Positions 41,510 through 50,822 of a DNA stretch of 64,000 nt are shown in pieces (position 1 is the stretch's first letter; every line of letters begins with the position of its first letter). Source of the DNA: DUZB01 sp963747555 (GTDB lineage Bacteria; Desulfobacterota; DSM-4660; Desulfatiglandales; Desulfatiglandaceae); assembly GCA_963747555.1 (NCBI GenBank), contig CAVVFZ010000021.1, forward strand, positions 62,001 to 126,000. The letters run 5' to 3'. The translations under genes were made by a program, and so were the position numbers. Under the pieces are notes generated by a model. That model searched no databases, was not told where the DNA came from, and was given only the letters and a program-made list of their open reading frames with translations.

Positions 41510-43132
41510 CTATAGGAGGATTCGGTTTTCGGGAGAACGGGTTTCCCCTGCCGAAATCACACGAATGGCCGGTTTCCCCTTCACGGGACACTTATTCTGG
41601 CAGATACCGCACCCCACACAACGTTTCAGGTCTACACAGGGGAGTTTTACGTCCCTTTTCTTCCCATCCGGCCCAGGGATATTTTCTTCAATCAGATAAA
41701 TCGCTTTCGGTGATGTGGGGCAGTGTTCCTCGCAGACGATGCACGGACCGTTTCCCGACCAGGGCAGGCAGCGCCCCCGATCCACATAGGCAGACCCGAT
41801 ACGCACCGGTGTCTGGATCTTTTTCCTGACGGACAGTTTTTCAATCGCACCGGTGGGGCACACGCTTCCGCATAGCGTGCACGTATATTCACAGTACCCC
41901 CCCGTCATCTTCAGAACGGGCGTCCACAATCCTTCAAAACCGGCCTCCGTCCAGGTGGGTTGAATGACATTGGTCGGGCAGACCTTCATGCACAGACCAC
42001 AACGTTGACACCTTGAAAGAAAATCGGATTCTTGAAGGGACCCGGGTGGACGGATCAGTTCAGGAGGAGGAACCTTGTATATCTTTCCATCCAGTTTCCC
42101 CAACAACGGAAACGAGAGCCCGGTTACCACACCGCCAAGGAATGCCCGTTTCCCCATGTCGATGCCCGGAGCCGGTTCTCCGGGCCATTTGAAGCGGAAG
42201 GACAGGGCCTTTTCACGGCAACTGTCCTGGCAATTGAAACATGTCAGACACTCGGCACTCTGCCAGATCTTCCCCGGCTCACAGGAAGCCGCCCCCTGAC
42301 AGCTTTTCACACACGCGCCGCAGTGGGTGCATCTGCTCTCATCCTTTTCCAGTTTCAGGATACGATATCTTGAAAAAACGGCAAGAAGCCCCCCCAGCGG
42401 ACAGATAACCCGGCACCAGAAACGCGGCCTGATCCGATTGAGGAACAGGATGACCAGGAAGAGAAGACCGATGAGAAGCCCCGTTTGGAACGCCTTATAC
42501 CCATACCCCAACACAGGCGCCGCAAGATTCTCCGCATTGTACCCGACGGTGTTCAACCATTTGCTGTCACTCTGTCCCAGCCATTTGAAAAAAGTTGAAA
42601 GACCATCGCCGATGGCGGGGAAGACAGAGAGCGCCAGGCTGCGAAAAAGGGTGGAAATAGGATCGAGTAGTCCGCTGTAATTCATCCCCAGCACGGCGGC
42701 AACCAGAATGGCGGTCAACAGAAAATATTTGACTTTTCTGGCTTCTCTGCCTTGATTGGCTGCCAGGATCGCTTTCCCCTTCAGGGCCGGCCTGACGGCG
42801 CCCGCCATATGATTGAGAGTCCCCAAAGGACAGATGAAACCACAGAAGAAACGACCCAGAAAAAGGGTGGCAACCACCAGGGCCATGGCCCAACCGAACC
42901 CCTCTATCCAACGTCGCTCGGAAATCCCTGAAGAGATCCAGGCCAGTGGATCCAGGTGAAAGAAAAAGCTAACCGGCTGGGAAACCTCGATCCCTTTGGC
43001 TTCGGAAGAGGAGAGGGAAGAATCGAAATACGCATCCGAAGGCATACGGGCTTCCACCACCAGAAACACAAAAAAGGCCAGAAACAGCGCTTGACAGGTG
43101 CGCCGAAACCAGATGAAGTGCCTGAAACTCAC
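41510..43132 (-). CDS. Membrane polyferredoxin, NapH-NapG-like fusion
   Basis: The 540-residue protein has an N-terminal NapH-like membrane part, with about six helices and the cytoplasmic motifs FFCGFICPLGTLNH and FWCRVICPLGGLLAV. A series of 4Fe-4S clusters follows: CTHCGACVKSC, CLTCFNCQDSC, CQRCGLCMKVCP, CEYTCTLCGSVCP, CIVCEEHCP and CVGCGICQNKCP. After residue 310 a NapG-like segment starts with KRAFLGGVVTGLSFPLLG. It would pass electrons between quinone and soluble partners. Its ATG overlaps the stop of the DUF362 gene (4 bp), so both are one operon. Confidence 0.88.
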   Translation of the reverse strand: MSFRHFIWFRRTCQALFLAFFVFLVVEARMPSDAYFDSSLSSSEAKGIEVSQPVSFFFHLDPLAWISSGISERRWIEGFGWAMALVVATLFLGRFFCGFICPLGTLNHMAGAVRPALKGKAILAANQGREARKVKYFLLTAILVAAVLGMNYSGLLDPISTLFRSLALSVFPAIGDGLSTFFKWLGQSDSKWLNTVGYNAENLAAPVLGYGYKAFQTGLLIGLLFLVILFLNRIRPRFWCRVICPLGGLLAVFSRYRILKLEKDESRCTHCGACVKSCQGAASCEPGKIWQSAECLTCFNCQDSCREKALSFRFKWPGEPAPGIDMGKRAFLGGVVTGLSFPLLGKLDGKIYKVPPPELIRPPGSLQESDFLSRCQRCGLCMKVCPTNVIQPTWTEAGFEGLWTPVLKMTGGYCEYTCTLCGSVCPTGAIEKLSVRKKIQTPVRIGSAYVDRGRCLPWSGNGPCIVCEEHCPTSPKAIYLIEENIPGPDGKKRDVKLPCVDLKRCVGCGICQNKCPVKGKPAIRVISAGETRSPENRILL

Positions 43133-44070
43133 AGAGATACCCTTATCTGTTTCATGAGGTTGAGATCGCTGACGCCAAGGCCCCGTTTATTCCCCAGACG
43201 GATAAAGCCCACATCTTCCGGCTTCATCCCAAACAGCAGAGCGGCCTTTGCATCGGCCGCCACCTGATCATCACTCAGAATAAGGCGGTTGGCCGCTCGA
43301 ACGTCCGATTCGCTCCCACCTGAAGGTCCGTTTGCAACCATGATGCGTGTGGCATCGATGAGGGTTATGGTGGGTTTGAAAAACTGGGCCAGATCCACAA
43401 TGCTCTCGTCAATATCCTGGTGCAGGGCACTGCGCCTCCCGCCCACTCCACCAATCCAGTTCTTCATTCCAAGCGTCAGCTCGCACAGTGCATGCACTTT
43501 GGCCACCGGAAGATTGATCACTTTATCCGCCTCCACCATGGGGGTGAAAACCGGCCAGTCAGTTAATCTCTGTCCATGCAGGTTCATCTCCTTCATCATG
43601 GAGGAACGGGGATAGACCAGGTCGGCGCCGGTCTTTTCAGCCACTTTCCCCACTCCGGTCACGGAGAAACATCTTCTCGCATCGTGAATGGTATTGTCCG
43701 CAATGCGAACTTTTTTGGCGCCGGCTTTCTGGCACAGTTCAATCACCGCTTCAAGGACTTCAGGGTTGGTGGTGGCGGCCAGTTGCGGGGCCCTGGCCCA
43801 GGAGATATTGGGCTTGATCACCACCACATCCCCTGGAGAGATGAAACGGCCCATGCCACCGGCTGCATCCAGGACCTTGCCCGTCAGTTCCTTGATTGAA
43901 TATCCGGGCTTTTCTCCGATCCCTTCCACAAGCCATCCGGACTTTCCTGTTTCTGCAGAAACCGTGCCCGGGATAAAAGAATTTCCTATGCCACCGGCCA
44001 GAACCGCGCCAAAGGAAAGGCGAACGATTCTCTGTATGGATTCTCTGCGTGTTATATATTCCTCATTCAT
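43129..44070 (-). CDS. Tat-exported DUF362 protein
   Basis: The 313-residue protein has a twin-arginine-like start (EYITRRESIQRIVRLSFGAV) and then the DUF362 domain: ISPGDVVVIKPNISWARAPQ, VIELCQKAGAKKVRIADNTI, INLPVAKVHALCELTLGMKN and ATRIMVANGPSGG. DUF362 proteins are widespread in anaerobes, often next to polyferredoxins, and may coordinate a metal cluster. Translation is coupled to the following membrane polyferredoxin, whose NapG-like half would also face the exported side. Its exact function is unknown. Confidence 0.88.
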   Translation of the reverse strand: MNEEYITRRESIQRIVRLSFGAVLAGGIGNSFIPGTVSAETGKSGWLVEGIGEKPGYSIKELTGKVLDAAGGMGRFISPGDVVVIKPNISWARAPQLAATTNPEVLEAVIELCQKAGAKKVRIADNTIHDARRCFSVTGVGKVAEKTGADLVYPRSSMMKEMNLHGQRLTDWPVFTPMVEADKVINLPVAKVHALCELTLGMKNWIGGVGGRRSALHQDIDESIVDLAQFFKPTITLIDATRIMVANGPSGGSESDVRAANRLILSDDQVAADAKAALLFGMKPEDVGFIRLGNKRGLGVSDLNLMKQIRVSL

Positions 44071-44207
44071 AACGAACCTCCCTTATTTTAAAGGCCCATC
44101 AAGGTTTAGCGTGATACGAAGGCTTGTCCTCAAGTGGATGAAATGCAGGCACCAGGGCTCCGGAAAATGACTTCCTCATGCTCATCCGCGATGAACCACC
44201 ATACCTT

Positions 44208-45617
44208 TCATGCCATTTTTATCTCTCGCGGAAACCTGATGGTAAACGTCGAGCCCTTGTTTAATTCACTTTCAACTGCAACGGTGCCGCCATGGGCCTC
44301 AACAATGGCCCTCACCAGGCTCAGGCCTAACCCCAGTCCCCTCCTTGATCGACTCCTGTCCCCCCGGTAAAGGCGGTCCCAAATCTTTCCGATTTCGGTA
44401 GAGGCAATCCCCATACCCTGGTCGGAAACGGTAATCAGAGCCTCTTTTTCGTTCTGGCGAGCCGAAATGGATACCTGTTTTTCGGCACTGCTGTATTTGA
44501 TAGCATTGTCCAGGAGGTTGGCCAAAACCTGCTGCAACCTGGTTTGATCCGCCTGAATAATCAGCGTTTCCGGCAGATCCAGAACAATGGTGATCTGTTT
44601 ATCCTCGGCCACAATCTCATAGAGATCCACTACCGATCGAATCGCATCGGGCACGGAAACATTTTCCCTGTTCAGTCTCATGGTCCCGGTTTCCGCTTCC
44701 GCAACGTCCATCAGGGCATTGAGCATGGTCAACACCCTCTCCGATTCTTCCATGCAGTCCGCTAATGCCTCCTGACAGACTCCCTCCTTTTCCGGGCTCT
44801 GAAGGGCCAGTTCAGCAATTCCCCGGAGACGCGTCATGGGCGTTCTCAGGTCGTGGGCCACATTATCCAGCGAATTGTGCATGGCTTCAATGAGGGTATT
44901 GTTTTTGTCCAACATCTGGTTAAAAAGACCCACCAGTTCATTCATTTCACCTTTTTCGCCCCGTACAGGCACGCGGAAACTCATTTTCCCGGTCTTTAAA
45001 ATGTCTGTGACGGTCTGGATGAGATTACGGAGGGGGCGGATTGCCCGAAAGGTCAGAAATCCCCCTCCAAGAATCCCCAGCAGAAGGATCGGAATGATAA
45101 AGATGACAAAAACGGTCCGAAAGTACGTCAGCAGTTCCTTTCGTTCTACGCTGCTTTTTCCCACCTGGATGGTGAGTCCGCCCCCCAGCGGGGCGACCCC
45201 GACCGTCCACAGCCCTTTTTCCGCCTGCCCTTTGATGGACAACCAGAAATCTTTTTCAGTAGGGTTGGGGATTTTGAGCTGACTATAATCGAATCCATCG
45301 AATCCGCGGGGAACACTGACAAACATAACCTGGTTCAAGGGACCGACAATCCGCACGAAGAAGATATCACGCGTCCTGTCGCTTTGCTCGTCAAAACGGG
45401 CTTTCAGGGCGCGGAGGCCTCCTTCTTGATACCAGGCCCGATATTCCTCGATCCGGTTGTGAATGATTTCCCGTGCGCGCTGGTCTATGAGATTGTCGAT
45501 CAGGTAGTAGGCAATGGTAAACAGGCCCGTGGAACTGATCACAAAAAAACACGCATAAAGGAGACTTAATTTGAGGCTGAAGGTTATTCCAACCCTATCC
45601 CTTTTCCTTAAGAACAT
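44208..45617 (-). CDS. Two-component sensor histidine kinase
   Basis: The 469-residue kinase has a membrane helix near residues 13-35, a periplasmic sensor loop to about 165, a second helix (TVFVIFIIPILLLGILGGGF) and a HAMP domain. Dimerisation His lies in SLDNVAHDLRTPMTRLRG. The ATP site has NLLDNAIKYSS (N box), VSDQGMGI (G1) and GLGLGLSLVRAIVEAHGG (G2). It overlaps the 3' end of its response-regulator gene. It sits next to the DUF362 pair, whose expression it may control, but that is inference. Confidence 0.94.
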   Translation of the reverse strand: MFLRKRDRVGITFSLKLSLLYACFFVISSTGLFTIAYYLIDNLIDQRAREIIHNRIEEYRAWYQEGGLRALKARFDEQSDRTRDIFFVRIVGPLNQVMFVSVPRGFDGFDYSQLKIPNPTEKDFWLSIKGQAEKGLWTVGVAPLGGGLTIQVGKSSVERKELLTYFRTVFVIFIIPILLLGILGGGFLTFRAIRPLRNLIQTVTDILKTGKMSFRVPVRGEKGEMNELVGLFNQMLDKNNTLIEAMHNSLDNVAHDLRTPMTRLRGIAELALQSPEKEGVCQEALADCMEESERVLTMLNALMDVAEAETGTMRLNRENVSVPDAIRSVVDLYEIVAEDKQITIVLDLPETLIIQADQTRLQQVLANLLDNAIKYSSAEKQVSISARQNEKEALITVSDQGMGIASTEIGKIWDRLYRGDRSRSRRGLGLGLSLVRAIVEAHGGTVAVESELNKGSTFTIRFPREIKMA

Positions 45618-46272
45618 AGCCCATTCCCCTGACCGTGTGGATCATTTTGTCGGAGAAGTCTTTATCGATCTTATTTCTCAGACGGCAGACCAGGACATCC
45701 ACCACGTTGGTCTGCGGATCGAAGCTGTAGTCGTACACATGCTCCAGGATGGATGTCTTGGATATGATGCGCCCTTTATTCCTGATAAGATATTCGAGCA
45801 GCGCAAATTCTCTCGTGGGAAGGCTGATGTCACAGTCTCCACGCTTGACCTCCCGGGTCAGCAAATCCACGGTAAGATCGCCCGCGCAGAGCTTGGAGGG
45901 CTCGGAAACCCTGGTTGACCGTCGAATGAGGGCATGAATCCTGGCTAACAATTCGGAGAAGGAAAACGGCTTTGTCATGTAGTCGTCCCCGCCGCTCTGC
46001 AACCCTTTCACGCGATCGTCCACCGAACGTTTGGCACTCAATATGATAACGGGGGTGGCGATTCTCTTCTCCCGAAGCCGCTCGATAAGAGAGAGCCCAT
46101 CCAGCCCTGGCAGCATGATGTCCACGATCGCCGCATCATACGGTTCTGTGGAACCCAGATGAAGACCGTCCACGCCGTCTGATGCCTCATCCACCGCAAA
46201 CCCGGCCTCTTTGAGCCCTTTTGAAATAAAAGATGCGATTTTCTTGTCATCTTCGACAACCAGTATCCTCAT
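45595..46272 (-). CDS. OmpR-family response regulator
   Basis: The 225-residue regulator has the receiver MRILVVEDDKKIASFISKGL, the phospho-acceptor Asp in AAIVDIMLPGLDGLSLIERL and the Lys in DDYMTKPFSFSELLARIHAL. The winged-helix output domain LPTREFALLEYLIRNKGRII and TNVVDVLVCRLRNKIDKDF is of the OmpR/PhoB type. Its stop overlaps the kinase start by 23 bp. ATG 46272 is where the receiver begins. It resembles CusR/QseB metal- or envelope-stress regulators by sequence pattern only. Confidence 0.94.
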   Translation of the reverse strand: MRILVVEDDKKIASFISKGLKEAGFAVDEASDGVDGLHLGSTEPYDAAIVDIMLPGLDGLSLIERLREKRIATPVIILSAKRSVDDRVKGLQSGGDDYMTKPFSFSELLARIHALIRRSTRVSEPSKLCAGDLTVDLLTREVKRGDCDISLPTREFALLEYLIRNKGRIISKTSILEHVYDYSFDPQTNVVDVLVCRLRNKIDKDFSDKMIHTVRGMGYVLKEKG

Positions 46273-46384
46273 GATATAACCTCTGTTGAAACCAGAAATC
46301 TGAAACCCATAAACGGTTACCAATTATCCTTGATATTGCATCCATAGATCGGATATTACACAAGACAGGCAGTTCAGTAAAGAA

Positions 46385-48040
46385 ATGAATACGGTTTACA
46401 AAAGTACGAGGTGCGAAGCCATCGAAAAAATATATGGAAAAATAACCGGTCTCAAATCCAGCCAGCAAGATCTTCTACAAAGACTGTATCGCAGAAAGGT
46501 CGACCCCCACGAAATCACTTCCCGGGAGTTGGCACGTCAGATCGCTGCCATTTCGCGCGATATCAGACGTCAAGTGGCCGTTCTTATCACCAGAAAGGGA
46601 GAAATCGCCTATGTGATCACAGGGGATCACAATCGCATCCAGATCCCCGATCTGAACAGGGTTCGACTGGGTGCAGATAGACTCGTGGGATTGCGCTGCA
46701 TTCATACCCACCTCAATGGCGAACCCCTTTCCAGGGAAGACGAAACGGACCTCGTTCTTTTAGGGTTGGATATGATGGTGGTGATTGAGGTGGACGATAA
46801 AGGCATCCCGGGCCCGATTACCTACGCCCATATGCTGCCATCCGGAAAAAAAGAAAAGGGTATTTCTACTACCCGCGTCCCGGATGTGGGCCGACTGAAC
46901 GTGGATTTTCTTGCCATGATCCAGTCTTTGGAAGAAGAACTGGCGAGAAAAAGAGTGGTTCTCTCCGTGGGAGAAAGAGAAAGGGCGCTCCTTGTGGGCG
47001 TGGAAGTGGAGACCGACGGGAAAGAAAGAGAATCCATGGAGGAACTGAAAGAACTGGCGATCTCTGATGATATTGAAGTGATCGGAACTGTTGTTCAACG
47101 AATCAGGAAAGCAGACCCGCGCCTCCTGCTGCGAAAGGGAAAACTGAGTGAACTCGCGCTCACATGTCTCCAGACGGGGGCAGGGCTTTTGGTCTTCAAT
47201 AACGAACTTACACCCGCCCAGGTCAACAGTCTGGCGGAATATACAGACCTGAAGATTATAGACAGGAGCCAGCTCATTCTCGATATATTCGCCCGGCGCG
47301 CCATCACGAGAGAGGGGAAAATCCAGGTGGAACTTGCTCAGCTGAAATACCTTCTTCCCAGACTCGCGGCCAAAAATACAGCCATGTCCAGGCTGACGGG
47401 GGGAATCGGGGCCAGGGGACCAGGCGAAACCAAACTGGAGATCAACCGCCGTCGCGTCAGAGACCGGATTGCAAGGCTGAACCGGGAACTCAAAGAGATC
47501 AAAAAGCAGCGACAGGGAAGAAGAACGCTGCGAGAGTCTAAGGGTTTGCCCGTCATTTCCATCGTAGGGTACACCAATGCAGGGAAATCAACGCTCTTGA
47601 ACGCCTTGACAAGCAGTTCCGTCGCAGCCAGAAACAGGATGTTTGAAACACTGGATCCCAGCAGCAGACGTCTCCGATTCCCAAGGGAGCGGGAGGCTAT
47701 CATTACCGATACGGTGGGCTTTATCAGAAAACTCCCTGAAAGCCTCATGGATGCCTTTGCAGCAACGCTGGAAGAGCTTCACGATGCGGACCTGCTCCTG
47801 CACGTGGTGGATGCCTCAAGTCCCCGATTTGAGGAGCAGATAAAAACCGTTGACAAGACATTGGCGGAGTTAGGACTGAGCGATGTGCCCACCCTGATCG
47901 TATATAACAAGACAGACCTGCTCAAGGCCGGTGAATCTGATTGGCTTTCGGATAAAGACGGGGTTGCCGTATCCGCGATTTCCCCTGATACCCTGAGACC
48001 CCTGGTTGAACGGATTGAACAACAGATATGGACTGAGTGA
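46385..48040 (+). CDS. hflX: GTPase HflX with long N-terminal extension
   Basis: The 551-residue protein is about 125 residues longer than E. coli HflX. The GTPase half has the glycine-rich HflX segment GGIGARGPGETKLEINRRRV, the P-loop SIVGYTNAGKSTLLNAL, the G3 motif ITDTVGFIRKLP and NKTD. HflX splits or rescues stalled ribosomes. The N-terminal part (about 50-160) contains HTHLNGEPLSREDETDL, resembling the metal-binding HxH-x6/7-S-x2-D motif of JAB/MPN (JAMM) proteases, but with one residue fewer. Whether it binds metal is unknown. It is divergent from the two-component genes. Confidence 0.9.
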   Translation: MNTVYKSTRCEAIEKIYGKITGLKSSQQDLLQRLYRRKVDPHEITSRELARQIAAISRDIRRQVAVLITRKGEIAYVITGDHNRIQIPDLNRVRLGADRLVGLRCIHTHLNGEPLSREDETDLVLLGLDMMVVIEVDDKGIPGPITYAHMLPSGKKEKGISTTRVPDVGRLNVDFLAMIQSLEEELARKRVVLSVGERERALLVGVEVETDGKERESMEELKELAISDDIEVIGTVVQRIRKADPRLLLRKGKLSELALTCLQTGAGLLVFNNELTPAQVNSLAEYTDLKIIDRSQLILDIFARRAITREGKIQVELAQLKYLLPRLAAKNTAMSRLTGGIGARGPGETKLEINRRRVRDRIARLNRELKEIKKQRQGRRTLRESKGLPVISIVGYTNAGKSTLLNALTSSSVAARNRMFETLDPSSRRLRFPREREAIITDTVGFIRKLPESLMDAFAATLEELHDADLLLHVVDASSPRFEEQIKTVDKTLAELGLSDVPTLIVYNKTDLLKAGESDWLSDKDGVAVSAISPDTLRPLVERIEQQIWTE

Positions 48041-48128
48041 TCTTGTATCGTTTTTGCCGTACAGAAGAGAAGCTTGTATCGGGATTTCCTGTTTGAAAAA
48101 GATATGCATCAAGTCTAAGTTCAATGGT

Positions 48129-48384
48129 ATCTTATTCAAGAACCCTGGCAGAAATGGAGTCACTGGGTCTTTTTTGCTGTCGCATCTTGGATCGACCTTC
48201 ACGGTTCGTTGATAGGTCCTCTTAGGCTGGTACAAAAATTAATGCCGAGTTGTCAACGACCTCTCTGTACCAGCCTGAAAGGACCGGCGCTCCACAGGAA
48301 TTAGATGCGGCGGCAAAAAAGACCCTGTGGCGCAATGGCTTTGCCGACTCCAAACTTAGTACCAGGGAATTTGAATAGGATGCG
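48129..48384. repeat. Covarying hairpin repeat, copy C
   Basis: The outer stem CACTGGGTCTTTTTTGCTGT, continuing CGCATCT, pairs with AGATGCGGCGGCAAAAAAGA then CCCTGTG. The inner stem AGGTCCTCTTAGGCTGGTACA pairs with TGTACCAGCC...AGGACC. The ends are TATTCAAGAACCCTGG and CCAGGGAATTTGAATAGGAT. It is 100 bp upstream of selD. Confidence 0.86.
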
Positions 48385-48484
48385 TTCAATGCCATCAGAA
48401 CACGCTGGCACCTGGAACCGAGACGAAACAGGTAGGGCAGTCGCACAAATCCACGATATGCCCTGTTCACAAACGGTGAGTGCA

Positions 48485-49534
48485 ATGAAAGAACCGAAAA
48501 AAATCCGCCTCACAGCAACCGTAAAAGGTTCGGGATGAGCCTCAAAACTTCCTCCGGGGGACCTGGAGCGGGCGCTTTGTGGGCTGAAATTTCCAACCAA
48601 TGAAAATGTGATTGTGGGGTTGGACCGCGCGGACGATGCCGGTGTCTACAAAGTGAACGATGACCTGGCTCTCATTCAAACGGTGGATTTTTTTACCCCG
48701 ATTGTAGATGATCCATACTGGTTCGGAATGATCGCCGCGGCCAACGCCCTGAGTGATGTCTATGCCATGGGGGGTGTTCCAAAGACCGCCATGAACCTCG
48801 TGGGCTTTCCTTTAGGAGACATGGACCTGTCCATTTTGCGTGAGATTATCCAGGGTGGTCTGGATAAAATGCGGGAAGCGGATGTGGTGTTGGTGGGTGG
48901 GCACAGCGTTGAAGACAAAGAACTGAAATACGGGCTGTCCGTCACGGGATTTGTTCATCCGGATCGGGTCCTCACCAAGGGTGGATTGAAAGAAGGGGAT
49001 TGTCTGATTCTCACAAAGCCGTTAGGGACCGGAATCATTAATACCGCAATCAAGGGCGCTATCGCTTCCCCGCAGATCACGGAAACGGTTACCCATCTGA
49101 TGGCTACGCTGAACAGAAAAGCCGCGGAGGTCATGGCACATTTCCCGGTCCATGCCTGTACCGACATAACCGGTTTTGGCCTTATAGGTCATCTGGCTGA
49201 AATGATTTTGGACTCCCCATTGGGCCTGAGGCTGAAGAGCAAGGACATCCCCATCATTCCAGAGGCCCTGGAATATGCCGCCATGGGCCTCATTCCGGCC
49301 GGCGCTTACAAGAATCGGGAGTTCAGGGAATGTATGACGGTATTTGCCCCGTCGGTAGATCGTACGACACAGGATATCCTTTTTGATCCCCAGACATCGG
49401 GAGGTTTGCTCATCTGTCTTCCCGAAAAGCCCGCTGAAACACTGGTACGGGAACTCAAAGGTGAGGGAATTGAACACGTGGAAATCATTGGTGAGGTGGT
49501 TCTGGATTCCATGGGGAAAATTCTTATAGATTAG
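48485..49534 (+). CDS. selD: Selenophosphate synthetase with selenocysteine in the active site
   Basis: SelD makes selenophosphate from selenide and ATP for Sec and selenouridine synthesis. The coding frame from ATG 48485 contains an in-frame TGA at 48536-48538 within KGSG-UGA-ASKLPPGDLERA, exactly where SelD has Cys or Sec; Lys21 follows. The total length is 349 residues, normal for the family. Further motifs: DRADDAGVYKVNDDLALIQT, FFTPIVDDPYWFGMIAAANA, YAMGGVP, VVLVGGHSVEDKELKYGLSV, TDITGFGLIGH and DPQTSGG. Gene finders that ignore Sec would start at 48608. It is followed by yedF (30 bp). Confidence 0.95.
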
Positions 49535-49564
49535 GCTTTGCATTCAGCAGAGAAGGAGATCAGG

Positions 49565-50164
49565 ATGAACAACGAAATCGATTGCCGCGGGCTGGCCTGC
49601 CCGGCTCCCGTGATTCAAACCAAAGAATGTATCGAAAGGGAGCATCCCCGGATTATTCAGATTACGGTGGATAACGAGGCTGCAAGGCAGAATGTAACCC
49701 GGTTCCTTGAATCACAAAAGTATGTGGTTTCCGTAATGAAGGATGGAGCGGGTTTCCATATAACAGGCAGTGCCGGCGAGAATGCTGTTTTACCTCCCCA
49801 TGAGAAAGAAACACAGGATAAGGAAAGAAAGAAAATCATGGTCATGGTGGCCACGGACCGCATGGGATACGGAGACGACGAACTGGGCAGAAAGCTCATG
49901 CTGAGTTTCCTGAAAACCCTTAAGGAAATGGGAGGAGATCTGTGGCGACTGGTGTTTGTCAACAACGGCGTAAAGATGACCATTGCGGATTCTGAAGTCG
50001 TGGAGGTGCTTCAGGACCTGGAAAAGGAAGGCGTTTATATTTTGGTATGCGGTACCTGTCTTACCCACTTTAATCTGCTTGATAAAAAAATCGTGGGAGA
50101 AACCACCAACATGCTGGACATTGTTACTGCCATGCAACTTGCCGATAAGGTGATTAATATCTGA
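49565..50164 (+). CDS. yedF: YedF-type selenium/sulfur protein (TusA-DsrE fusion)
   Basis: The 199-residue protein joins a TusA-like domain (IDCRGLACPAPVIQTKECIE with the Cys of CPxP) with a C-terminal DsrE-like domain (VMVATDRMGYGDDELGRKLM, ILVCGTCLTHFNLLDKKIVG, with Cys in CGTC). This pair is found next to selD in many selenium users and is thought to carry or deliver reduced selenium or sulfur. AAGGAG precedes ATG 49565. Its adjacency to selD supports the selenium role. Confidence 0.9.
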   Translation: MNNEIDCRGLACPAPVIQTKECIEREHPRIIQITVDNEAARQNVTRFLESQKYVVSVMKDGAGFHITGSAGENAVLPPHEKETQDKERKKIMVMVATDRMGYGDDELGRKLMLSFLKTLKEMGGDLWRLVFVNNGVKMTIADSEVVEVLQDLEKEGVYILVCGTCLTHFNLLDKKIVGETTNMLDIVTAMQLADKVINI

Positions 50165-50261
50165 TTGGGAATAGCAGATGTTGTGTTGACTTCCGGGGCA
50201 AATTTTGAGAAGGTAATACAGACTCTGAAAAAATATTTTTTCATGTTCCAGGGAGGAAACC

Positions 50262-50822
50262 ATGTCGGAAGATACCGAAAAATCCGGTTCAGAACAAACG
50301 GCTTCGCCACCGCCCAAAAAGATCTCCAAGGCCATCCGCAAAGATGAGATTGTCCTTCTTTTTCTGCTTATTTTTTCCGGAATTGGCGTTGCGCTTACCG
50401 ACTTCAACCCAGTGAGAGGGTTCTGGTTCTGGCTTGCCTTGGGGCCGCTTTTCTGGGCGGGATCTGTGGTTATGGAGTGGCCGCGGGTAAAAGCAGCCGG
50501 GGCAAGCAGGATGAAAATGATCTGGGTCCAGATCATTCACTGGCTTGGGTTCCTTTCCGCCATTTATCTGGTCTTTCTACTCAATAGTACAGGGCGGCTG
50601 AACAGCGCCGATTTTGGCCTTGTAGCCCTCCTAATTTTGGCCCTATCCGCATTCTTGGCCGGGGTTCACGGGGACTGGCGCATCTCCCTGGTAGGTATCT
50701 TTTTGGGAATTGCCGCAGCATGTGTAGCGCTTTTTGAAGAATATCTATGGCTTATCGTTATCCTTTCAGGTATCGTCTTTATGCTCCTTGCAATCATCCT
50801 GCGACGCAAAAGAAACGCCTAA
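50262..50822 (+). CDS. Small integral membrane protein
   Basis: No family was recognised. The 186-residue protein has a charged N-terminal tail of about 30 residues and then five or six predicted membrane helices (EIVLLFLLIFSGIGVALTDF, GFWFWLALGPLFWAGSVVME, IHWLGFLSAIYLVFLLNSTG, GLVALLILALSAFLAGVHGD, LWLIVILSGIVFMLLAIILR). GGGAGGAAACC precedes the ATG. It lies 98 bp behind yedF and overlaps the convergent acylase gene by 4 bp at the stops. Its function is unknown. Confidence 0.7.
   Translation: MSEDTEKSGSEQTASPPPKKISKAIRKDEIVLLFLLIFSGIGVALTDFNPVRGFWFWLALGPLFWAGSVVMEWPRVKAAGASRMKMIWVQIIHWLGFLSAIYLVFLLNSTGRLNSADFGLVALLILALSAFLAGVHGDWRISLVGIFLGIAAACVALFEEYLWLIVILSGIVFMLLAIILRRKRNA

Noticed and set aside
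50165..50261. A short gene (for example DUF3343) between yedF and the membrane protein
   Set aside because: The only frame has no ribosome-binding site and no recognisable motif.
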